A stretch of 64,000 nt of DNA, taken from assembly GCA_963836665.1 (NCBI GenBank), contig CAWIKL010000001.1, positions 1 to 64,000 of the forward strand, given 5' to 3'. The first letter of the stretch is position 1. Each line of letters begins with the position of its first letter. A program made the translations under genes and the position numbers. Shown piece after piece: positions 9,012 through 15,865 of the stretch. The notes beneath the pieces were generated by a model. The model was not told the DNA's origin. It ran no database searches and saw nothing but the letters and a program-made list of their open reading frames with translations. This DNA is from JAICSD01 sp963836665 (GTDB lineage Bacteria > Acidobacteriota > Vicinamibacteria > Vicinamibacterales > 2-12-FULL-66-21).

Positions 9012-10169
9012 ATGAAGATATCGACACCGCGATTTGTCGTGACGCTCTGCGCTGCGGCACTGGCCGGCGGATTGACGGCATCGGCCCGTCAGGCTGCGCC
9101 GCGCCCGGTTGGCGCGCTGGTCGTGCCGGCGGGATTCAAGTTCGACGTGTTTGCCGAGAACGTGGGCAACGCGCGCATGATGGCGCTCGGCTCCCAAGGC
9201 ACCGTGTTCGTCGGGTCGCAGTATGCCGGCAACGTCTACGCGGTCGTCGATAAAGACGGCGACCACAAGGCCGATCAGGTCCTGACGATTGCCAAAGGCC
9301 TGCGGCAGCCGAACGGCGTCGCGTTCCGCAACGGCGCGCTGTACGTGGCGACGAGCAGCCAGATTCTCCGGTTCGATGACATCGAGAAGCATCTCGACGC
9401 GCCGCCGAAGCCAGTTATCGTCTACGACAACCTGCCGAATCCTAACCAGGGGCACACGTGGAAGTTCATCGCGTTCGGGCCGGACGACATGCTCTATACG
9501 TCGGTGGGTTCGACGTGCAACATCTGCGCGCCGCCCGCGATGACCGCCGCGATCCTCCGCATGAAGCCGGACGGGAGCGGGCTCGAGAGTTACGCGGAGG
9601 GCATCCGCAACAGCGTCGGATTCGCGTGGCACCCCGTGACGCGCGAACTGTGGTTCACCGACAACGGCCGCGACATGATGGGCGATGATGTGCCGAACGA
9701 CGAGCTGAACGTCGCCTACAAGGCCGGCCTGCACTTCGGCTTCCCGTTCTGCCATGAGGGCAGCGTCCCCGATCCCGAGTTCGGCTCGCAGCGCGCCTGC
9801 TCGACGACTGAGCCCCCCGTTCAGAAGCTGGGCGCGCACGTCGCGGCCATCGGCATGACGTTCTATACCGGCAGCATGTTCCCGGCGAAGTACAATAACG
9901 CCGCGATCATCGCCGAGCACGGATCGTGGAACCGCTCGACGCCGAGCGGATATCGCGTCATGGCGGCGTTCACCGACGGACGCAAGGTCACGGGGTACGA
10001 ACCGTTCCTCGACGGCTTCCTGCCGGGCACCGCATCGACATTGGCCGGACGTGGAGCGATGGGCGTCACCAGCGGCCGTCCCGCCGACGCGCTGCAGCTG
10101 CCGGATGGGTCAGTTCTGATCAGCGACGACAGCGGCAATCGTCTCATCCGCGTCAGCTACGGACGCTAG
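9012..10169 (+). CDS. Secreted sorbosone/glucose dehydrogenase-like beta-propeller
   Basis: The 385-residue protein starts at ATG 9012, which follows a GGAGAT ribosome-binding site and gives a signal peptide (PRFVVTLCAAALAGGLTASA). The rest is a six-bladed propeller of the PQQ-dependent L-sorbosone/glucose dehydrogenase family: GLRQPNGVAF, GIRNSVGFAWHP, WFTDNGRDMMGDDVPNDELN and AEHGSWNRSTPSGYRV are family landmarks. Acidic and His residues for cofactor and calcium are present in those segments. It would act in the periplasm on a sugar or alcohol. It lies 35 bases after the SDR and 4 bases before the SMP-30-like gene, so all belong to one operon. Many family members have no proven PQQ activity. 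Confidence 0.85.
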   Translation: MKISTPRFVVTLCAAALAGGLTASARQAAPRPVGALVVPAGFKFDVFAENVGNARMMALGSQGTVFVGSQYAGNVYAVVDKDGDHKADQVLTIAKGLRQPNGVAFRNGALYVATSSQILRFDDIEKHLDAPPKPVIVYDNLPNPNQGHTWKFIAFGPDDMLYTSVGSTCNICAPPAMTAAILRMKPDGSGLESYAEGIRNSVGFAWHPVTRELWFTDNGRDMMGDDVPNDELNVAYKAGLHFGFPFCHEGSVPDPEFGSQRACSTTEPPVQKLGAHVAAIGMTFYTGSMFPAKYNNAAIIAEHGSWNRSTPSGYRVMAAFTDGRKVTGYEPFLDGFLPGTASTLAGRGAMGVTSGRPADALQLPDGSVLISDDSGNRLIRVSYGR

Positions 10170-10173
10170 GTGA

Positions 10174-11058
10174 ATGATGAAAATCAATTGCCTTCTCATC
10201 GCCGTCCTCACCTTGATGTCGCTGTCGCCGCTCGCGCGCGCGCAGGGGCGCACCGAAGTCACCGTCAACGACACCGATTTTCGCGCCGAGAACCTGACGT
10301 CGAGCCAGGACGGCAGCGTCTATTTCGGCAGCATGGCCAAGGGAATCATCTACCGCGCCGCCCCGGGCGCGGCGCAGGCCGAGCCGTGGATACGAGACTT
10401 GACGAGCGTGGCCGGGCTCCTCGCCGATGACAAGACAAACATGTTGTGGGTGTGCCAGAACTCGAGCGGTGGCCGCGGCGGGGCGCCCGTGGTCGGACAG
10501 ACCGCGCTGCGATCCTTCGATCTGAAGACCGGCGCCGCCAAGGGGACCTATCCGTTTCCCAGTAACGGCGGCGTCTGCAACGACATGGCGATCGCGCCCG
10601 ACGGGACGGTCTACGCGACCGAGTCGTTCGCCAATCGTGTCCATCGGCTGAAGCCCGGCGCCACCGCGCTCGACCTCTGGGTGACAGATCAGAGGTTCGG
10701 CGGGATCGACGGCATCGCGCTCCTCGCCGATGGCGCCGTGTACGTGAACACGTTCTTCGGCAGCGAACTCTTTCGGATTCCGGTGAATCCAGACGGCAGC
10801 GCGGGTACGGTCGTGAAGATCGAGACGTCGCTGCCGCTGGGGCGGCCCGACGGGCTGCGCACCATCGGGCCCAAGACGCTGATCCAGGCAGAAGGGCAGG
10901 GACGGTTGGCGGAACTGACGATCGACGGCAACCGTGCGGACGTCAAGGTGGTGAAGGACGGGCTACCCGGCGCCACCGGTGTGACCATCGTCGGCGACAC
11001 TGCGCTCGTCCTCGTCGGCGGCGCGAAGGCCGTCGTCGTGCCATATCGGCGGCCCTGA
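10174..11058 (+). CDS. Secreted SMP-30/gluconolactonase-like beta-propeller
   Basis: A 294-residue exported protein with a signal peptide (INCLLIAVLTLMSLSPLARA). It folds as a propeller with short blades containing xDGxVY repeats (QDGSVYF, PDGTVYA, ADGAVYV). GVCNDMAIAPDG and GIDGIAL correspond to the Asn/Asp metal-site regions of the SMP-30/lactonase family. A lactonase after a sugar or alcohol dehydrogenase would form a classic oxidation-then-lactone-opening pair, which fits its place directly after the sorbosone-type dehydrogenase. The metal-binding residues cannot be verified without alignment, so a non-catalytic propeller is possible. Confidence 0.75.
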   Translation: MMKINCLLIAVLTLMSLSPLARAQGRTEVTVNDTDFRAENLTSSQDGSVYFGSMAKGIIYRAAPGAAQAEPWIRDLTSVAGLLADDKTNMLWVCQNSSGGRGGAPVVGQTALRSFDLKTGAAKGTYPFPSNGGVCNDMAIAPDGTVYATESFANRVHRLKPGATALDLWVTDQRFGGIDGIALLADGAVYVNTFFGSELFRIPVNPDGSAGTVVKIETSLPLGRPDGLRTIGPKTLIQAEGQGRLAELTIDGNRADVKVVKDGLPGATGVTIVGDTALVLVGGAKAVVVPYRRP

Positions 11059-11232
11059 CGGCGCGGTGATTCCAAGCAATGACCGTGGGGCGGTGCCTGT
11101 CGGTCATGTTGTGTGCAGCCGTTGCGGTTGAGAAGATGTACACAAACGCCACGGATTCGGCCTTGGAACCGGAACGGTGGCCGAAGGATTGATTGAACAC
11201 GTAGTGCGGTTCTGGACGAGGCAGATCAAGCG

Positions 11233-12118
11233 ATGACCACCACGCCACTTCTCACGCTGAACAACGGCGTAAAAATACCGACTATTGGGCTCGGCGTCTT
11301 TCAGAGCTCACCGGAGGATACGGTCGCGGCGGTTGAATCGGCCATTGCGCAGGGATACCGCCTCATCGACACGGCCGCGTCTGTACTTCAACGAGCGCCA
11401 GGTCGGCGAAGGAATCCGACGGTCTGGTATCGCCCGGGATCAGGTCTTCATCGAGACGAAGGTGTGGATCAGCGACTACGGGTACGAGGCCACGCTGCAC
11501 GCCTTTCAAAAGAGCGTGGGCAAGTTGGGTGTCGAGCGGCTTGATTTGCTGCTGCTGCACCAGCCGTTGCCGAGCCGCTTCGATCTGACGCTGGACGCGT
11601 ATCGAGCACTCGAAACGCTGCTCGCGGATGGCCGGGTACGCGCCATTGGCGTGAGCAACTTCATGCCCGATCACCTCATGCGGCTGCTGGGTGAAATCAG
11701 CGTGGTACCTGCCGTCAATCAGATCGAAGTGCATCCCTATTTCCAACAGAGGGCGCTGCAGCGTCTGCACGCGGAGCACGGCATCCTGACGCAGGCCTGG
11801 TCGCCGATCGGCGGGATCACATCGTACCGGGGCGGCGAGAAGCGCACGTTCGACGATCCGACGCTGGGAGAAATTGCGCGGCGGCACGGCAAGTCAGCCG
11901 CCCAAGTGATGCTGCGCTGGCACCTCCAGCAGGGGCGGTCGGCGATTCCGAAGTCAACGAAGCCCGCCCGCATTGCCGAGAACTTCGACGTCTTCGACTT
12001 CGACCTGAGTGACTCCGAACTGGCGGCCATTGACGCGCTCGATACCGGCGTCCGCGGCGGGCCCGAGCCCGACCAGATCACTCTGGAAACATTCAAGCGG
12101 GAGATTCCCGAGGCGTGA
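11233..12118 (+). pseudogene. Aldo/keto reductase with one-base frameshift
   Basis: The first frame encodes the AKR N-terminus (LNNGVKIPTIGLGVFQ to YRLIDTAA, about 50 residues) and then loses similarity. The second frame resumes at YFNERQVGEGIR and runs to the end. Across the gene the length is 886 bases, one more than the 885 needed for a 294-residue AKR. The break is at about 11380-11388, where one extra base would restore DTAA-x-YFNE. Catalytic Asp (IDTAA), Tyr (YFNE), Lys (ETKVW) and His (LLLHQP) are all preserved, which suggests a recent mutation or an assembly error rather than old decay. If intact, it would be an NADPH-dependent reductase of the 2,5-diketo-gluconate reductase type, a sensible partner of the preceding sugar-oxidising genes. 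Confidence 0.85.
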
Positions 12119-12848
12119 CCGTGACTGCTCGCGTTGGTTCGCGGCCCCCGCCACCAGTCGCGGCCGAGAAGTAGCCGGCCGCAGCGACGGTAGATTAGTC
12201 CTGTCGGCGCTCCGATAATTGCAGGAAAGGGAGCGCGCGGCGCGTGTCAAGGCCGCGCAGCGCCAGCACAGCGAGGGCAGCCTTGCACACGCGCAAGCGC
12301 TCCCGGAAAATGACAGCGGCGGAGCGCCGTTCGTCACTCGCGTGTCGGGATGCTGTCGCCTCGACCGCGATGATTTGGCCGCAGAGCACGCGCGTCAACG
12401 CTTCCCTCGCATCCGCTCGGCGCTGCGCGGCGTTGACCCGCGTACTCCGCCGGCCAAAGGCTGGCAATTATCGAGGCGCCAGCCGCGTGTGTCGGCATGA
12501 GTAATCCACGTCAGAAACGTGCGCACATGCCACAGGTTTCTGTGCGAGTTCGTCCTGAACTTTCCCTGAGAGATCTGCTCAGAATGTTCGCGACAAACAC
12601 GACACGCGGAACCCAGGACGTGAACGACCCCGAACGGGGCCTGAGCCGGTTCGGCGGACCGCAGGCGGGGTCGTTCACGTCCTGGGTTCCGCTTCTCCGC
12701 TGGTCGGAACCCGTGTTGGGTCGGCAGAGAGCGCCGACCCTCGTGGCGCGCGGCACATGGGTATAAATCGCTGCACTAAGGCGGCTTCATCCCGAGTCTC
12801 TCGCGCCCGGGGTCGGCAGACGACGTATCGCCTGCGGCGGACGCCGGG
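12119..12848. other. Non-coding stretch between cargo and relaxation genes
   Basis: About 730 bases contain no frame with recognisable protein motifs. The notable content is the 26-bp perfect inverted repeat at 12606-12692. Other GC-rich partial dyads lie just downstream (for example around 12700-12740). A function in element replication, transfer (oriT-like) or as a structured RNA is possible but unproven. Confidence 0.55.
12606..12692. repeat. Perfect 26-bp inverted repeat with 35-base spacer
   Basis: The arm at 12606-12631 (GCGGAACCCAGGACGTGAAC, then GACCCC) is the exact reverse complement of the arm at 12667-12692. The 35-base spacer is itself GC-rich with partial dyads. There is no trailing T run, so a simple intrinsic terminator is not the best reading. 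It sits upstream of no gene but between two convergent units (the AKR on plus, the relaxation-like gene on minus). Options are a bidirectional terminator, an oriT or replication hairpin of the element, or a small non-autonomous palindromic element. Confidence 0.85.
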
Positions 12849-13928
12849 TTAAGGAGCGGGGTTAAGGGACGGGTTGATGCCGTGCGGAGCCTCCTCCCCC
12901 TCTTCGGCGTCAGCCGTATGTCGCTGGCGGTGAAAACGTTCGCCGTCGACGAGAGGCGCGAGATGGTCATAGAGGTGGGGAAGGACCACGCACTCCACGG
13001 CCGCCCGACCCTCCGCGATGGCCGCCGGAACCGCCGACGGTAGCGGCGTGAACGCGGCCTGTTCGTCGGCTCGCCAGCGCCGGTAGAGGTGAGTGAAGCG
13101 CGGGCCGCTGTACACCTCCGAGTAGCGAGTGAGGCGCGTGTGCAGCGCCTCCGGGAGAGTGGCCACGTCAGTGCCCCGGCGACGGTGAAAGAAGTAGTGC
13201 TGGAGCTCGCGTCTCGCCTCCCCGCCAAGCGGGCTTTCGAACTCCTCGCGGACCACCGCCTCGTATGCGGCGACCGCCCGTCGAAGCGACTGCGGAAATA
13301 CGACCCGCAGGGTCCAGGTGCGTGTCAACGAGAGGAGCGGAGCGTGACCGATCAGGAACGTCCGGAAGTCGTCAGTCCACGGGTTCGTGGCCAGAAAGAG
13401 CAGCACCAGTCGCCCGCTTGAGTCGATGCCGATCGGGAACGTTCCCGCGAGTTCAGTGAGCTGGTTGGCAGCGTTTCCGAAAGCCACCGCTGAGCTCGGC
13501 TCGGGGACGCCAAGAACGGTCCTCGACTTCGCGTACGCGAGCTTCTCGACCCGCGTCGTGAGCCACTCGAGATCGGGGCTGATCAGCGCCGCATCGAGCC
13601 GCATCAGGCGGTCGCCTGCGGCGCGCGCGGGCACCGTCCGACGGTAGCGGCTGTCGGGTTCCCCGATCGCGTGATAGAGCGGCTTGGCGTTGACGTGATA
13701 CAGGCGCGCGCGATTGTGGATGCACGCACTCTCGATGGCGAATCCGCGCCTGACGAGCTTCCTGAAGAACGCATTGCACTTCTCGCCGCCGTTCGCGATC
13801 CCGGCGAACGCCGCGTACTGCCGTTTGACGCACAGACCGGAGTGCCGCATGACCAGCACTAGGAATCGCGCCTGGCGCTCGCTGAAGTCGTAATCGGCGA
13901 CTGCTTGAACGCGTTCTGCGGCGGTCAT
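12849..13928 (-). CDS. Replication-relaxation-like element protein, second of pair
   Basis: The 359-residue protein is assigned a start at ATG 13926-13928, which overlaps the stop of the upstream gene as TAATG. An N-terminal winged helix-turn-helix is visible at about residues 15-60 (DFSERQARFLVLVMRH, then VKRQYAAFAGI). The middle (about 100-240) has alternating strands and helices (TVLGVPEPSS, FPIGIDSSGRLVLLFLATNP) that could be a degenerate nuclease or relaxase-accessory fold. The tail is charged and Pro-rich. I infer a plasmid/ICE replication-relaxation family role mainly from its wHTH, its coupling to the next gene and its position near the element end. The precise function is unknown. 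Confidence 0.55.
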   Translation of the reverse strand: MTAAERVQAVADYDFSERQARFLVLVMRHSGLCVKRQYAAFAGIANGGEKCNAFFRKLVRRGFAIESACIHNRARLYHVNAKPLYHAIGEPDSRYRRTVPARAAGDRLMRLDAALISPDLEWLTTRVEKLAYAKSRTVLGVPEPSSAVAFGNAANQLTELAGTFPIGIDSSGRLVLLFLATNPWTDDFRTFLIGHAPLLSLTRTWTLRVVFPQSLRRAVAAYEAVVREEFESPLGGEARRELQHYFFHRRRGTDVATLPEALHTRLTRYSEVYSGPRFTHLYRRWRADEQAAFTPLPSAVPAAIAEGRAAVECVVLPHLYDHLAPLVDGERFHRQRHTADAEEGEEAPHGINPSLNPAP

Positions 13929-14950
13929 TAGAGCATCTCCTCCGCGAGCCCGCCGTGCCGGCCGCCGCCACGGCTGCCACCACCGCCACCTCCGATCCGC
14001 AGGGTGGAGCCGCGGTAACAGGAGAACCCGGACTGGGCGACGCTGGCGGCATGGGCCCCGCGGTAGTGCTCGGTCGTCACTTCGATATCTTCGTGTTCCT
14101 CGCGCCCCTCCGCGTCGCGATATTCGATACGGAGATCGGGAAAGTGGACTTGCTCGTCGAAGTAGGGCAGGTCGTGCTCGCGCGCCCACTCCCGGATCTC
14201 TTCGTCGGTGCGATCGGGGTGCCCGTCGTAAGCGGAGCGGTCCCGATCCCGCTCGTGCAGCCACGCCTGGTACTCACGCTTGAGCTCGTGGTCGAGACGA
14301 ACCCGTTCGACGCCCGCGCCACGGCTTGCGAGACGCGCAGCAGCGCGTTCGTAGGCGCGGTAGACCTGTACGTCGTGTCCGAGCTCGCGCTCGCGTTTCA
14401 CGCCATGCCAGAGCGTCTGGCGGCCATCGATATCACGGTCCCGATTGTGCTCGAGGAGACTCCGTCCATGTTTCGTGAGCGCGACCGCTTGATCTCGCGA
14501 CCCGGGCACACGAACGGTCTCGACCAGCCCTTGCTCTCGCAGATGGCGCAGGTCGCTTGAGCGGGGATCGAGCGGGCGATCGTGGTGGTCCCGGAGATCA
14601 CGACTGGAGACAACTCGGAACGCGCCGACCGTCGCCAGCGTCCGCACCTCTGAGCCGCGCAGCGTGTACTCGCGGTGACGGTCGCGGACGACTTCTCGCT
14701 CCGGCCCGCGCGGGAGACTCAGGCCACGCCTGAGCACCTCGCGGAGGTCGCTGTTGCGTTCGCGTTCGGGCCAGCGTGCATCGGCGCGCCGGTGGCCTTC
14801 CTGATCCGATCGCGAATCACCGGGGCCGCGGCCGGGCTCTCGCGGATGATCGTCACGATCCTTCTCTCGAGATGGTGTCAGGTTGTCGTCTTGACCGGAA
14901 TTATTCGACGCGTCTTCACGCGTGTCGGAATCGCGCGGATCGAAATCCAT
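13928..14950 (-). CDS. Replication-relaxation-like protein with PD-E-x-E motif
   Basis: This 340-residue protein has a long, highly charged, disordered N-terminus (about residues 1-95, rich in Asp, Arg and Glu). A winged helix follows at about 100-165 (RTLATVGAFRVVSSRDL, then SSDLRHLREQGLVETV). A compact C-terminal domain at about 200-310 contains LPYFDEQVHFPDLRIEY and, after a short loop, HEDIEVTTEHY. This PD...(E)xE arrangement is like restriction-endonuclease-fold and Replic_Relax proteins. The tail is Gly/Ser/Arg-rich (GGGGGGSRGGGRHGG). It ends 30 bp before the 22-bp element-end repeat region. A DNA-processing role at the element end or origin is likely; nuclease activity is an inference. 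Confidence 0.6.
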   Translation of the reverse strand: MDFDPRDSDTREDASNNSGQDDNLTPSREKDRDDHPREPGRGPGDSRSDQEGHRRADARWPERERNSDLREVLRRGLSLPRGPEREVVRDRHREYTLRGSEVRTLATVGAFRVVSSRDLRDHHDRPLDPRSSDLRHLREQGLVETVRVPGSRDQAVALTKHGRSLLEHNRDRDIDGRQTLWHGVKRERELGHDVQVYRAYERAAARLASRGAGVERVRLDHELKREYQAWLHERDRDRSAYDGHPDRTDEEIREWAREHDLPYFDEQVHFPDLRIEYRDAEGREEHEDIEVTTEHYRGAHAASVAQSGFSCYRGSTLRIGGGGGGSRGGGRHGGLAEEML

Positions 14951-14980
14951 AAAGCCCCCTTCGAACGGCCACGGCTGAGG

Positions 14981-15002
14981 TGTGACCGATTTGTGACCGA
15001 CG
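14981..15002. repeat. Right copy of 22-bp element-end repeat (tandem 9-mer)
   Basis: The sequence is identical to 23-44: TGTGACCGA at 14981-14989 and 14992-15000 with TT between. It lies about 105 bases before the tRNA-Met fragment. Together with the left copy it frames the whole element, and it probably serves as integrase arm-type sites in the attR region. Confidence 0.7.
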
Positions 15003-15106
15003 TGCGCGGTTTCAGGGGGTCGTCAGTTGCCGCCGGTTGTCAGAAACACCAATGAAATCGGCCTTCTGCGTGATGAGGCGGTCCCAGGTAGGCTTGTCAG
15101 GCGTGA

Positions 15107-15151
<45 letters not shown>

Positions 15152-15165
15152 CTTTTTCAACTGTC

Positions 15166-15185
15166 GGCTGACAAATGGCTGACAA
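15166..15185. repeat. Tandem 9-mer beside tRNA fragment (second element)
   Basis: GGCTGACAA occurs at 15166-15174 and 15177-15185, separated by AT. The spacing equals that of the TGTGACCGA pairs but the sequence differs. It lies 14 bases after the tRNA CCA end and just beyond the 3' end of the decayed integrase, so it is probably the arm-type site of an older, different element. Confidence 0.6.
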
Positions 15186-15710
15186 TAGGTAGAACCTCAC
15201 GGGGCGCTTCGGCGCCCCGTTGAGCGTACAGCCCCAACCGTTTCCGTTGAGCAGCCGTCGCGGTATCCTGATGCGGAAGGCCACCGGAGAACTGCAGAAC
15301 GAGAGAGGAGTGGCTGACGCGATCGATGCGGTTGAGGAACGCTCGAACGCAGACGGGACGTTCTCTCGTGTATTGCCGCTCCTTCCCTTTGACGGCTTCA
15401 GCGTGACGAAGCGGAACCTGCCGTCGATGGCTTGCTTCATCCAGATACACATGACTGGCAGATTTCCGGTCGGGCCTTGCGTCGTCCTGAAATCGGCGTG
15501 GCCGAGTGCCGAAGGCGAGGGTGCGATTGACGCCGGCGATTGACCGTGTCTTGCTGTACTCGTGTTTGAAGTCCTCGATCGTCTCCGCGCGCTCCAGCGC
15601 TCCGACCGGCAACTCCCCGATCGCCTCCTTCAGCGCGCCGAGGCGGCTGCGAATCGACGCGACGCTGCGCAGCGATTCGGCGGCGACTGCGATTCGTGAA
15701 GCATGAGGAC
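15170..15710 (-). pseudogene. Decayed tyrosine integrase of an older element
   Basis: The segment at about 15520-15710 encodes a core-binding domain similar to that of the intact integrase at 84-1340: SIRSRLGALKEAIGELPVGALE, then ETIEDFKHEY and VNRTLA, lines up with SRIAVLKEHLGELPLDALEEP, DEINGFKTES and IHRTLE. Downstream the similarity is lost in shifting frames, and no HxxR or nucleophile Tyr box remains. It sits directly next to the tRNA-Met 3' fragment in the orientation expected for an integrase adjacent to its attachment site. This shows that the same tRNA was used earlier by a related element that has since been largely deleted. Confidence 0.7.
15199..15220 (+). terminator. 9-bp stem with TTCG tetraloop after the tRNA fragment
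   Basis: ACGGGGCGC-TTCG-GCGCCCCGT is a perfect stem with the very stable UUCG loop, 47 bases after the tRNA CCA end. It lacks a following T run. It may be the original terminator of the tRNA-Met transcript, now separated from an intact tRNA. Confidence 0.55.
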
Positions 15711-15865
15711 GGACCGTCGGATCCCCGCGCGCATCGCGCTGCCGGAGCGGCTGGCGCGCGATGAGCATCTGCCGCAATGGCGCGTTGTCGTGGCCGCGCC
15801 GCGGCGGTACACGAATGCCTCCCGAGGGCGCTCGAGCCGCGATGTCGTAGACTAGCGACGCCCGC

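Noticed and set aside
12606..12692. Reading the 26-bp inverted repeat as IS ends
   Set aside because: The arms are too close (35 bases) to hold a gene and no target duplication was found, so a complete IS is excluded; a derivative palindrome remains possible.
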